In this document: positions 1 to 10,940 of the stretch, in pieces | Layout: the number at the start of each line of letters is the position of its first letter | How positions within the stretch are numbered: position 1 is the stretch's first letter | From: Adiantum capillus-veneris | Lineage: Eukaryota > Streptophyta > Polypodiopsida > Polypodiales > Pteridaceae | Assembly: GCA_014529385.2 (NCBI GenBank) | Contig: CM043944.1 | Span: 55,225,768 to 55,289,767, forward strand | Direction of reading: 5' to 3' | Length of the DNA: 64,000 nt | Notes under the pieces: model-generated | What the model was told of the DNA's origin: nothing | Database searches by the model: none | What the model saw: the letters and a program-made list of their open reading frames with translations, nothing else | Made by a program: the position numbers and the translations under genes

Positions 1-2618
1 AAAGCTTATCTAATCAATCATGGATGGTTTGGGCAAGTATTGAAGCCGTTTCCTAAGTCCGTTTGCATTTTTTCATAGAAAAACGTAAACAGGCTTCAAA
101 AACGGCTTATATATTTAGCGTTTCTTCTTGTGGTTTTATCTACGGCTTTTCATACGCGCTCTTGACATTTCCTAAAGCTTACCTAATCAAGTATGGATGG
201 TTTGGGCAAGCGCACAAGCCGTTTCTGAAGTTCGTTTGTGTTTTTTCGTAGAAAAACGCAAACGTGGACTTCAGAAATGGCTTGTGTATTTGGCGTTTCT
301 TCTTGCGGTTTTGTATCTGGCTTGCCATACGCACTACTGACTTTCCCTAAAGCTTAGCTAATCACCTATGGATGATTAGGACAAGTGTTGAAGCCGTTTC
401 CTAAGTCCGTTTGTGTTTTTTCGTAAAAAAACGCAAACAGACTTCAGAAACGGCTTGTGTGTTTGGCGTTGCTTCTTGCGGTTTTGTCTACGGCTTGCCA
501 TACGCGCTCTTGACTTTGTCTAAACTTTACTTAATCACATGTGAATGGTTTGGACAAGCACACAAGCCGTTTTCGAAGTCCGTTTGTGTTTTTTCGTTAA
601 AAAACGCAAACGGACTTAAGAAACGGCTTGTGTGTTTGGCGTTTCTTCTTGCGGTTTTGTCTACGGCTTGCCATACAGGCTCTTGACATTACATAAAGCT
701 TACCTAATTGACTATGGATGGTTTAAAAAAGTGTTGAAGCCGTTTTCAAAGTCCGTTTGTGTTTTTCGTGAAAAAACGCAAACGGACTTCTGAAACGGGT
801 TGTATATTTGGCGTTTTTTCTTGCGATTTTGTCTATCTCTTGCCAAACGCGCTACTGAATTTGCCTAAAGCTTACCTAATCAATGGTTTGGACAAGTGTT
901 GAAGCCCTTTCCTCGGTCCGTTTGCGTTTTTTCGTAGAAAAACGCAAACGGATTTTAGAAACGGCTTGTGTGTTTGACGTTTCTTTTTGCCGTTTTGCCT
1001 ACGACTTGACATACGTGCTCTTGACATGCTTACTTAATCAACTATGGATGGTTTGGACAAGCGTACAAGTCATTTCTGAAGCTCATTTGCGTTTTTCCGT
1101 AGAAAAACGCAAACAGACTTTAGAAACGGCTTGTGTATTTAGTGTTTCATCTTGCCGTTTTTCTTACGGCTTGCCATACGTGCTATTAATTTTGTCTAAA
1201 GCTTACCTAATCAACTATGGATGGTTTGGACAAGTGTTGAAGCCGTTTCGGAAGTCCGTTTGCGTTTTCTCGTTAAAAAAACACGAACGGACTTAAAAAA
1301 CGGCTTGTATATTTGGCGTTTCTTCTTACGGTTTTATCTACAGCTTGCCATACGTGCTCTTGATATTTCTTAAAGCTTACCTAATCAACTATGGATGGTT
1401 TGGGTAAGTGTTGAAGCCGTTTCCTAAGTCCGTTTGTATTTTTTTGAAAAAAAACGCAAACGAACTTTAGAAACGGCTTATGTGTTTGGTGTTGCTTCTT
1501 GAGATTTTGTCTACGGCTTGCCATACGCGCTCTTGACTTTGTCTAAACCTTACCTAATCACATATGAATGGTTTGGACAATCACACAAGCCGTTTCCGAA
1601 GCCCGTTTGTGTTTTTTCCTTAAAAAAACGCGAACGGACTTAAGAAACGGTTTGTGTGTTTGGCGTTTTTTCTTACGGTTTTGCCTACGGCTTGCCATAC
1701 AGGCTTTTGACATTACCTAAAGCTTACCTAATCATCTATGGATGATTTGGGCAAGTGGTGAAGCCGTTTCCGAAGTCTGTTTGTATTTTTCGTAGAAAAA
1801 CGCGAACGGGCTTCTGAAACGGATTATGTATTTGGCATTTCTTCTTGCGGTTTTGTCTATCGCTTGCCAAATGCGCTATTGACTTTGCCTAAAGCTTACC
1901 TAATCAACTATGGATGGTTTGGGCAAGTGTTGAAGCCATTTCTTAAGTCCGTTTTTGTTTTTCCATTAAAAAACGCAAACGAACTTCAGAAACGGCTTGT
2001 ATGTTTGGTGTTGCTTCTTGCGGTTTTGCCTGCGGCTTGACATACACGCTCTTGACATTTTCTAATGCTTACCTAATCAACTATGGATGGTTTGGACAAG
2101 CGTACAAGCCGTTTCTGAAGTCTGTTTGCGTTTTTTTGTAGAAAAACACAAACGAACTTCAGAAACGGCTAGTGTATTTAGCGTTTCATCTTGTCGTTTT
2201 GCCTATGGATTGTCATACGTGCTATTAACTTTGTTTAAAGCTTACCTAATCAACTGTGGATGGTTTGGGCAAGTGTTGAAGCCGTTTCGGAAGTCCTTTG
2301 TGTTTTTTCGTGGAAAAACGCGAACGGACTTCAGAAACGGCTTGTATATTTGGCGTTTCTTCTTACGGTTTTGTCTACGGCTCACCATACGCACTCTTGA
2401 CTTTGCATAAAGCTTATCTAATCAACTATGGATGGTTTGGGCAAGCGCACAAGCCGTTTTTGAAGTCCGTTTACATTTTTCGTAGAAAAACGCGAATGGA
2501 CTTCAGAAACGGCTTGTATATTTGGTGTTTCTTCTTGCGGTTTTGCTTACGGCTTGCCATACGCGCTCTTGACATTGCCTAAAGCTTACCTAATCAACTA
2601 TGGATGGTTTGGGCAAGC
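1..2618. repeat. Satellite array, ~173-bp monomer, 15 units plus a partial
   Basis: Monomers start with an AAAGCTTACCTAATCA-like phrase at about 1, 174, 349, 522, 695, 867, 1025, 1198, 1372, 1545, 1719, 1891, 2064, 2237, 2409 and 2581, a spacing of 172-175 bp (one unit, 867-1024, is ~158 bp). The array stops inside the sixteenth unit near 2618. Each monomer contains an inverted repeat: AAGCCGTTTC plus a GAAGTCCGTTTG-like arm, a run of T, a short TCGTAG-like loop, then the complementary arm ending GAAACGGCTT. Short ORFs run through the array only because the monomer happens to be open in one frame; I do not call genes here. Confidence 0.93.
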
Positions 2619-2627
2619 TCTCAGGTA

Positions 2628-3370
2628 TTTCGACACTACATACTAAACACCTATAGTGAAATGTTGAATGAATCAAAAGACAAAGTCATCAGCATGCTGC
2701 ATGACGAGATGAGTTCTTCAATGAAGACTTGCTGAAAGGTGCGGATGCATCAGTACAGGTGCGGATGCATCAGTACAGGTGCGGATGCATCAGTACTGCA
2801 AGCAAAAACGCTATGAAGTGCAGAAAGCAATAAAGCATGGGTGGAGCAAACCAAATTGGCTGGCTAAAGAAGATCGGAAGAACGTAAAGCAAGCAGCACC
2901 TGAGAATCCCGACAAGTGGAAGCAACAAAAGGAGGTAGCCAGAGCACGTGTAGAAGCAGGGAGCTCGCACCACTTGGGGAGCGACGGATGGGCGTCATTT
3001 GAGGCCAACATTGTAAGTGTTATTGCATCGCCCTTTAGGTTTGGTAGTTATAGGTATTTGTAATTTTAAATTCTAACATAACGTTTTCTTTGTATGTTTT
3101 GAACAATGGTCGATGATTGGACATGAATCCACACCATACGAGCGCGAGTATGCAGACCAAAAGGGCTTAAATGTCCTTATGGACATTCAGAGTTATCGCT
3201 TCGACTTGGTTAGTATTTAACCTTACACTCTTACATTTGTTATATTTTAAAAATAAGCTAAAAATTAGATTGTTTTGTAATTATATATTTATACTTAAAT
3301 AAAGTCGTAGTGTTGTTTTTTTGCAGTATCCGACAGATATGCCTCTCGGACGCGATGAGACGTCAGATTA
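2628..3370 (+). pseudogene. CACTA (En/Spm-type) transposase-like gene, C-terminal remnant
   Basis: I see three blocks of plausible coding sequence separated by introns. The first (about 2628-3012) encodes a basic, Trp- and Lys-rich segment with WSKPNWLAKEDRKNVKQAA and ends at a GTAAGT donor. The second (about 3108-3207, with MIGHESTPYEREYADQKG) is followed by GTTAGT. The third begins after TTGCAG at about 3327 and ends in TAG near 3370. The spacing of basic and acidic residues recalls the plant Ptta/En/Spm transposase family (inferred). It reads toward a CACTA-like terminus 640 bp downstream, the expected order for the 3' end of such an element. The 20-bp triplication breaks the frame upstream. 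Other transposase families remain possible. Confidence 0.42.
2738..2797. repeat. Three tandem copies of a 20-bp unit
   Basis: The unit GGTGCGGATGCATCAGTACA is repeated three times with at most terminal differences. It lies at the start of the putative CACTA transposase exon, so it may be a local slippage duplication within coding DNA; 20 bp is not a multiple of three and would shift the frame. Confidence 0.9.
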
Positions 3371-3689
3371 GTCGACGTCAAAAGAGCCGTAGATAACACT
3401 AGTTTTATTTTTTCACAGCATGTATTAGGAGATGACGTGTGTACGTCAATTTTATAACTATTGGCCAACAATGTATTTTTCCAATAATTAATGACAATTG
3501 CGTTGTAGCTAGTACATTTTAATCAAAACTTATCAATCAAGTGATTTTGCCTATGATGTGTATAATTTTGTCAATTTATTACTTTGTCAATTCACTTTTG
3601 TCGATATACTTTTATCAGTTTTGCATCTTAGTTTTGGAAACTTTATGTTTAAAATGGTTGATGGGGTGGCAGGGTAATGTATAACCTAC

Positions 3690-4007
3690 CACCAAAAAAA
3701 TTTATTCTCGGACATCGCTATATACGACGCTATTTTTGGACTTGCAGCGTCGCTATATGCGTCTCTATTTGCGTCTCTACATGCGTCTCTATTTGCATCG
3801 CTATTTGAATCGCTATTTGCATCTTTATTTGCGTTTCTATAGGTGTCTCTATATAACGACGCAAATAGAGATGCATATAGAGACGCAAATAGAGACGTTC
3901 TCTTTTTGATGCGCATAGCGACGCTTATAGTGACGCCAGGGGTAAAAATATCCCCGTGTATTTTCGTCGCTAAAGCCGTCACAAGTGTGAAGAACCTCTT
4001 GTAGTGT
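3690..4007 (+). mobile_element. CACTA-type element end: subterminal repeats and terminal inverted repeat
   Basis: About 3712-3960 is packed with degenerate 12-bp units (GCGTCTCTATTT and GCATCGCTATTT types) in direct orientation, followed by the same units inverted (AAATAGAGACGC). This is the subterminal repeat style of CACTA transposons. The segment ends with CTTGTAGTG at 3999-4007, the reverse complement of CACTACAAG, the classic CACTA-superfamily terminus. The partner 5' end is not visible and may be outside the window or lost. An open minus-strand frame across the repeats (3686-4081) is a by-product of the repeat units. Confidence 0.6.
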
Positions 4008-4148
4008 CTTTTGTGTTCTTTCTTTGTGTGTGTGAGTACAAGAGAGAATAATGAAGCTTCTTTGATTGCACTTCCTTCCAAACCCTATACTTCATGGCAT
4101 CTATGGCTTAGCTCCTTCTTATAGTTTTTGGAGTTCTCTCACAAACTC

Positions 4149-5246
4149 TCACAGCCAAAAGCCTGGTGCTTTCCTGGCAAGACCGCAAATTTCTTGACAA
4201 CGCTTTGCAATGCCAAGAACTTCTCCCAGAGTAAAAATCTTATCCTCCAAGACTTTCTTTAAATCTGTAGCAACCTCAATATCAGATTGTAGTTTATAAG
4301 TTGGGCCTTTTGTCTTACCTTTTGTTGGCTCTTTTTTCTTTCCTGTTGTAGACTCCTCCATGAGTACTTCAGGTGGAGATGCTCCTTGTGTTGGGGTGTT
4401 TAGGAAGGCATTGAGTCGCTTCTTCCCCCACTTTTAGAATCTCTTTTTTATGGTCCTTCATCAGCATTCTCACATCTGCACTTCTCTTTTACAATAGCCT
4501 CATTTTGTTGGCATTTTGTAATGTAAGCATGCACTGACAATGAGTCCATTGGATCATTCCATCCTATTTCTAAACGTATGCAATCACTTGTTTCATGTAT
4601 AATCTCTTTCGTAAGCTTTCCCTCTTTAGCTAATTGCATGACATTAGGCCAAAGCTGACCATGCACTCACCTCTTCATCACTAAAATGCTCAATTTTACT
4701 CCATAAGTAATTGCCTCAACTGAAGAGGTGGCATGGTTAGTTGCCATATCTTCAACTAAGGTTTGCATTCCCCCTTTCCCAAAGTTAGTTCGCAAGGGTA
4801 GGCCTGTCTCTCTTAAGTGGATTTTACCATTCTTTAAAAAAACAACATCTTTTGTCAAAGCATCACTGAAACTATCACAATCCCTTCTTACATGGTATGT
4901 ACTATCACACCAAATACATCTATTAACAAAACCTTATTTGGGTTGTTGTCTTTGCCTAGGAAATGGCCTTGATGGTTGGCCTTTTTCTTCAAGCTTTGTA
5001 AGCTTCACCTTCAAGTCACGCATTCCCTTCACAAGCTCATCTAGCATGGACTCATCAAAACTTAGGAGCTATAAAAGTTGGATTTACCATTTTATCAGAA
5101 GTTGAGGTTGAAGGACTTGTAGTGTTTACTACCATCTTGTCCCTTCTTCTTTCTCGTTTAGCAAGCAGGGAGACATCGCCTTCTACCTCATTCCAGTCAA
5201 TCTTTAGTCCTTGCTCAGAATCTTTGTCTTCAAGAAGAAGCTCCAA
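4149..5246 (-). pseudogene. gag: Ty3/gypsy Gag/protease-region remnant with C-I-W-C zinc knuckle
   Basis: Reading leftward on the minus strand: an acidic/basic segment (5055-5246); then a CCHC knuckle reading CIWCDSTYHVRRDC just upstream of 4858; then a conserved block with LRTNFGKGGMQTLVED (4667-4858); a further block (4448-4666); and SDIEVATDLKKVLEDKI followed by LGEVLGIAKR (4149-4361). This order matches a gypsy Gag-protease region that I know from plant elements with a Trp in the knuckle. The frame is broken by several stops and shifts, and the pol part is absent: the segment ends about 140 bp from the CACTA-like terminus. Non-functional. Confidence 0.6.
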
Positions 5247-5792
5247 ATTTTCTTGAAACTCTTTATCTGTAGCTCAAAAAAATATCAAAGTAGAATACAT
5301 CTTACTTGACAAACCCTTCGAGAGTTATTCACCATTTTTTATGGAGAGAGAAGAAGAGGAAAAACTTCAAGCCTTGACTGATGCACCAAGTTCAAGTCCT
5401 TCTTTGATTAGAGCTTATATTCCAAGGATAGATTACAAAATTGGCTAGTCTTCCTCTAGGAGTAAATGCAGGTTTAGGCTTATGTATATAGCTAAGTACA
5501 ATAAGACATAACTACTCTCACTCCCTCATGAAATTCTTCTCATTAATGGTTTACAAGGAAGAAGAGGTTCCCTTTTATAGGTGAAGGGAACTCCCAAGGA
5601 TTACACAAAAAAGAGAAGAGCCGGTGTGAACATGAACTGGAAAAGTTTGAAATGGGATGTCCCTGCATGATGTGGGTAGACTGGGGTCCACCCTTTTAAT
5701 CATAGCTCCTCACCCGTGGCTCCAAATAAATAAATAAAAATAGGGACAAAAAATTCAGCTCGTGCATTAGGGACAACCTTACAATCCCATGT
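5247..5792. other. No recognisable gene
   Basis: AT-rich sequence between two minus-strand pseudogenes. The part next to 5246 may be upstream Gag coding or leader of the gypsy remnant (acidic codons continue to about 5400 on the minus strand), but I cannot support a call. Confidence 0.5.
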
Positions 5793-6242
5793 CTAACTTT
5801 GGTTGAACTTATCTAACTTGATCTGCCAAAACACCCACGATACTAGCATGGTCTTTGATGGATAAGAAGTCTTTGCACCTATAGACATGGTCTCCCTCAA
5901 GAATGCTACATTTTTATGTGCACAATGGAGTTTTACTCCATTTAGCTTCAATTGCTCATGAGTGAGATGATGTTTGATGACAGCCCCTGCTCCATTATGC
6001 TCATATTTTTTGTGACATGATCTTGAAAGATTCCATGTCATATGAGCCCTTGTTAGAGTGCCATACCTAGCAAAACAAAGAAAAAAGTATCCCCTTAGGT
6101 TTGAATTGAGAGGTTGCACCATCCGACCACACCCAATGTTCTTCGATTTCTATGCCAAGTTGTTGCAACCATTGGTGATGTAGCCTCAAACAATGCTGAA
6201 CAAAAAGAGTATCACTTGTCATTTGATATGTGGATACTATTT
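5793..6242 (-). pseudogene. Transposase-like gene fragment (SDGxxSQFK / HNGAGAVIK motifs), frameshifted
   Basis: From about 6242 downward one frame reads TSDTLFVQHCLRLHHQWLQ, then HWVWSDGATSQFK; the frame then shifts and continues as FFLCFARYGTLTRAHMTWN, KKYEHNGAGAVIKHHLTHEQ and finally VSWVFWQIKLDKFNQS. The pairing of an SDGxxSQFK motif with a WN...H...DG-AGA-xxK motif is a signature I associate with a widespread family of transposase-like (RNase-H-fold) proteins in plants and animals. That is recognition by motif, not by search. The frameshift falls at about 6070-6090. No start or terminal repeats were identified. Confidence 0.45.
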
Positions 6243-7318
6243 TTGGAATAATCCTACAATGTTAGTAGCAAGCTAATCCATGTAATATTTTTCAGGAGAT
6301 TTATTGTAAAAATACTGATTCTTTTGATAAATCGGGAGTATTATAACTCCTATTTTCCAAGTGGATATTATAATTGGGATTATTGTAACTCCTATTTTTC
6401 AAGTGAATATTGTAATCTATAAATAAGAAAAATACAACGTGAGCTAACAGCGCTCACTTATCTCCTTCTCATGCTTCCTTCTTCCTTGTCGATTTTCTCA
6501 TTGCACTGCCGTCTGTTGCGTTGCAACCACAAGTAAGAGCTCTATGCATTGACGTAAACATATCATGGTGAATTGCAGCTTTTGGTGTCACCAAATTGCA
6601 ACCTAATTTCATCATAAGTAGGAATTTAAGCTAGAAAATCACCAGTAAGCATAGGCAAGATATTGGGACATCATTGATAAGCATTTAGATGCATTCGGGA
6701 TAAAAAACGACTAGGTCAAAATCTCACTACTGTTAATAATCGCATTTTTTCCACTTCAATAAAAGTGAGATTTGAGACTATAAGCATGTGTGCTTAGGTC
6801 TTATATACTTTTCCTAGAAGTTTCGTAACATTCGGATGTCATTCAATGTTGTAATGGTCATGTTTTGTTTGCCGATTAGTAATTAGCTTTTGATGACTTA
6901 TATCATTTGAGTGTAGCTTGTGTTAGATGCAACTTGTTTGTTGTTTTCCAACAGATTGACACCCTCTTGTAGCCTCTATGCACTAGTCGAGTAGCTTCGT
7001 CCCATGGATTGATAATTATGTTCGTGGCTCTCGCTATGTCTACAATAAGATAAGAATGAGGTAAGGAAACCTATCCACATATGGCACCGTTGCCGAGGAC
7101 GAATAGACCTAAATTAGGGAAAACAAGAGGGTCTAGTGTAGTTGTCCTTTAACTTTCTCGAGGATCGCCTAGATTAAAATTCTTTAAAATCACATAGCTT
7201 AAGAGTGTCGTCTTTTGCTGTGTAGAGGTAGCTTGGGAGTAGATTGTACTTGCTAAGTACCTTGTAGAACTGTAGGATTAGGTAAGGATTTTGAGAATGA
7301 TTGATGGACGATACAAGT
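6243..7318. other. AT-rich, no gene seen
   Basis: No coding signal. Around 6325-6430 two imperfect direct copies of a GGAGTATTATAACTCCTATTT-like phrase precede CTATAAATAAG, a TATA-like box. This could be the U3 end of a decayed LTR, but no partner LTR or primer site was found. Confidence 0.45.
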
Positions 7319-8709
7319 CTTAACACTAGTCTCGTAACCTAAAAGGACATAAAAGTGTCCTTTCAGGGTTTTCTCGTAACCTAAAAGGACATAAAAGTGT
7401 CCTTTCAGGGTTTTGGAAAAAAATATCAAAACCATAGTAGACCCACTTATTTTGAAAATTCCTTTCATGAGCTTATAGTTCAAAGACTATCACATATGAA
7501 AAAAACGAGAAATTTGTAAAATTTCTCATGTCTTGGTCATAGCAAGCCTCCAAAGTTTATGGACCAATGTATTTTTCCCAAAACATTCATTTCTTACGGT
7601 CGATTGCATATAAATAAGAGTGGAGATTTTTGTAGGATATGAGATAAAATTACCCAGTAACTTCAATGGGTTGGGGATCAAAATATATAGTTACTTTTGC
7701 CTTACTATTTATTTTTGGGGAAAAAAAATAGGTACAAAAAAGTTGCATTTTTTCTTTCTGTGGACCTATCATCAAAGTTTCCATAGTCACGCTCAATACA
7801 GATACTATATACATGTTTTCTTAGTTCCCTTTGGGCCTTTGGATCCAAAATAAACCATGGAGCATGTCAAAAGAATAATGGATCTCTTACTAAGTGGAAC
7901 CTTGGGGACAATGATGAAGTCCTAAATACAACAGACATGACAAAAATCGGTTTAGCATTATGACCTCTAGAATCCCATAGAAACTACTCAATATCTAGCC
8001 ATATTTATAGTGTATGATTAGATATGGTTACTACCTACAAAATACACACAATTTTCCTAATAAACTAGCAATATTTAGAAAGGTACAGTTGCTACATTAA
8101 AATTTCTCGTATTCTTCAACAATCAAAAACCGCAACACTCAATATATATTATGCTATATAGCATATTAGATCCCCCAAAGCTCAAGGAAAATTAGCATTA
8201 TGTTATACATGACACTTACACAATCAAAATTGCATTTGGATATCAAGAAAGCCATCTAAAAAATCATAAAAGTACTATTTTTTTCTAAAAACAAGATTAA
8301 GTAATTCTTCTAATTTGGTCATAACTTTCAATTTTACCACTTACTTCTCCCTAGAAGTGTCAAAACATGTTGAGAACTACAAAGGCTTATCCTCTAGCAA
8401 TTTAAACCTCACAAACATGAAGTTTACAATGGTATAGTTGCATTTTTTTTTTAAAAGCAAAAAACAGGACCCGTTTTTTCACACAGTTTTGGTTCAAGAA
8501 TGTTGTGCACGAGTAAGTTTAATGGTGAGATCAATATTACCAAAAAAAATTTGTCAAGTTTTTTTCATTTCATAAGGCAACTTTGTGGATGTATAGCATC
8601 TAGAAATTTATTTTCATACTCTTCAAATAAGTCAAGCAAAATGGTCAGTTAACAGAACACAAAAGTGTCCAAGGACATAAAAGTGTCATGTTACCAGTCT
8701 AGTGTTAAG
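7319..8709. repeat. 1.39-kb AT-rich segment bounded by ~20-bp inverted repeats
   Basis: CTTAACACTAGTCTCGTAAC (7319-7338) is matched in inverse orientation by GTTACCAGTCTAGTGTTAAG (8690-8709) with two mismatches. Both ends also carry the near-palindrome GGACATAAAAGTGTCC just inside. The interior is AT-rich with no convincing gene. The arrangement resembles a non-autonomous inverted-repeat element (MITE-like), but no clear target-site duplication was seen. Confidence 0.4.
7331..7415. repeat. Two tandem copies of a 42-bp hairpin unit
   Basis: The unit beginning CTCGTAACCTAAAAGGACAT occurs at 7331 and 7373. Each copy contains AAAGGACA-TAAAAG-TGTCCTTT, an 8-bp-stem hairpin. A related hairpin core recurs near 8672. 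Confidence 0.9.
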
Positions 8710-9285
8710 ATCAAGGCTCAAAAAATCATTAAAAATACAAAAACAAGTGTTTGTGGACCCCTCTACAACCCAATTGCAGTAGGATCTAGGAGTGGGGTAA
8801 GAAGAATCTTGAGGTGGGATCTCAAATCATTGTTCACTCCAAAAGAATCATTTGTGAGGCTTTTATGTGAAGTTGCAGAATTTCATGTCTACGGCTTGAA
8901 ACATCATCAAAAGACTGTCAACCACTGAATCCGACTGAAGATTATCCTCATAAAATTTGTATGAACCAGTGTTGTATCATTTTAGCGATAGAGAGAGAAT
9001 GCAACATGACCAATGGATAGCAGACTACCGTAACGGTAGCTCAGATTTTCCTTGTTTTTATCTCAAATTTTGGCATTTTCAAAAAATAGTTTTTAGTTGC
9101 ATAAAAAACCTTAACAATAATATACGTTGTGATTTACTCGAATCTTTCTTATCACGACCGAATATAGGACAAATGTACCATAACTGACACTCAATGCAGT
9201 TGTGTGCACTTTTTCGATAGGAAGACTTCATAGTATTCTTGCTCATTCTCATTCATTTGTGCTCAACTAACTATTCTGCTCTCAT
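8710..9285. other. No supported gene
   Basis: An 87-codon plus-strand frame (8665-8928) starts inside the inverted repeat and has no recognisable motif. It could be an upstream exon of the 9.3-10.8 kb gene, but there is nothing to support that. Confidence 0.4.
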
Positions 9286-10836
9286 TTGATTGTATTGTGT
9301 TTGCTCTTAGAAACACTCCTCCTCACTCTCCCTCTCACCTATGTGATGTGCATCTTGCCATACATATATGAATCACTAATGGGGAATAGAAGACCTCGAC
9401 GACCATCTGCAAGTATTAAGTCTGTCAAAATTTTCAATAGCTTTGATTTGGACAATGGTCGATGGCTTTCCACCACCATTATAGTTGGAAGTTGGGTTCT
9501 CTTGCAGACGAGGAAGAGAAAGCACACGGGAAATGAGTTTGTGAACAGTTATAAAGGTAGGGTGCAAAAATTTCGCTTGTCACGAATGGGCAAAACAGTC
9601 AAAGAGGTTCTCATTGAACACGCATATATCCAGTCAGAGTTGTGTCTACGAAAAACACCAACAGGATTTCCAACAAACTGACCAAAGTGTAAGTTTTCTT
9701 ATATCCACAATAGATTTTACTCGTCACTCGTGTATTGTGTGCTTAACTTGCTAGTTGTAGATATTTATCCTTCTGACAAAGAAGACTCGCAGTCAGTGGA
9801 TTGGATTATTGGCATTTTTATGCATTCCATGCAGCTGTGGAAGAGCTACTCTATAACACCAGCGTGCGAAGAGTGTTGGCTGAAAAGGGGTTTTTTTTCT
9901 TTGACCACTTTTATAATGCTCCGCGTTCTACGCTTGGCTTTGGCACTGTAGAATATCTCCTGCTTCCTTCGAAGGACAGTCCAGAGTGGCGAGTCCCTTC
10001 ATCTGAAACCTTTGAGGTGTTTCAGACTAAAGCTCCATTAGGAAATACAAAAGTTCTTAAAACCAAATATTGTTAGTCAACTGGTACGTGTTTCAATCTT
10101 CATGCCCATGCATGTGTTTATCGACTTTTTTCATGATGACGAGATTAGGAAGACAGGAACTATGCTACTCTGCAAGACAAAGAAATGCCTCGATTTTATA
10201 GATGAATCTTGGGATGTTCATGATTCTGATGGCGTCTTATGCAAGGTAAATAAAAAGTCTATTGTGTGTAAGTGCATGATAGCTTCTCAAAATTTCATAG
10301 CTTCCTTCCACTACATAAGGTGACATCAAGTGAAAGGTCATTTGGTAGATTTGGACCAAGATTTGGCTGTTGACCTTAATAATCCTTTGAGAATGCTTGA
10401 GGTATGGTGTGAAACTGATCTGCTAACTATTCTTAGCATTCGAGGAAATGTGACACTACGACAAGTACGTGAGGATTTGAAGAATGAGGTTGACCTCAGC
10501 TTGCCTCCAAAATTGCTTTTCCAATGCAACATGTGAAAGGTAGTATGTTTTGTATGTAAACATTAATGATGCGTTAATTATTTCCTTGCTGGTTATCATC
10601 ACAAAATATTGGTTTAGTCTAACTGTTTGATTAACTGTCGTGCAAGTGCTTCAAAGAAAGGAGAAGAAGACATTGTGCACAAAGATAAAGGATGAACGAT
10701 TGTTTCTAGTGCAATGCGACTCTTGATTGAAGAAGGCAGCTCACACAATATATCACATTGCTCTGTATTGCAAATATTATTGAAAGTTGTTGATACCAAG
10801 CTTGCAATTTACATTCATGCAAAAATGCATCGTTAA
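9286..10836 (+). pseudogene. Unrecognised multi-exon gene with a ubiquitin-like stretch, degraded
   Basis: Coding blocks on the plus strand are separated by intron-like gaps. 9380-9681 is basic and ends near a GTAAGT. About 9780-10080 includes LDYWHFYAFHAAVEELLYN and VEYLLLPSKDSPEWRVP. About 10125-10245 includes FIDESWDVHDSDGVLCK and ends at GTAAAT. About 10310-10540 includes MLEVWCETDLLTILSI and TLRQVREDLKNEVDLSLPP. About 10646-10836 includes SSAMRLLIEEGSSHNISH and ends in TAA. The fourth block has the strand-helix pattern of a ubiquitin-like (beta-grasp) fold: T-L-x-x-V-R-x-x-L followed by LPPKLLFQCN. That is inference from pattern. Several in-frame stops show it is no longer intact. It converges on the Ulp1-like gene, whose end is only 105 bp away. 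I do not recognise the family. Confidence 0.4.
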
Positions 10837-10940
10837 GGATTTTCAAATAAATTTTAACAACAATTATCTTTTCAAAATTGGATCAAGTTATCTTTACATT
10901 GCGTTTAATAATGTACACTATAGTATTGTTCAATTAAATC

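Noticed and set aside
1-2618. Regularly spaced palindromic repeats, CRISPR-like at first glance, with several 60-137-codon frames
   Set aside because: Whole monomers of 173 bp are repeated head to tail without unique spacers; this is satellite DNA and the frames are a by-product.
3686-4081. 131-codon repetitive frame over the CACTA subterminal region
   Set aside because: Asn/Asp/Ala repeats arise from the 12-bp subterminal units; no start context or conserved domain.
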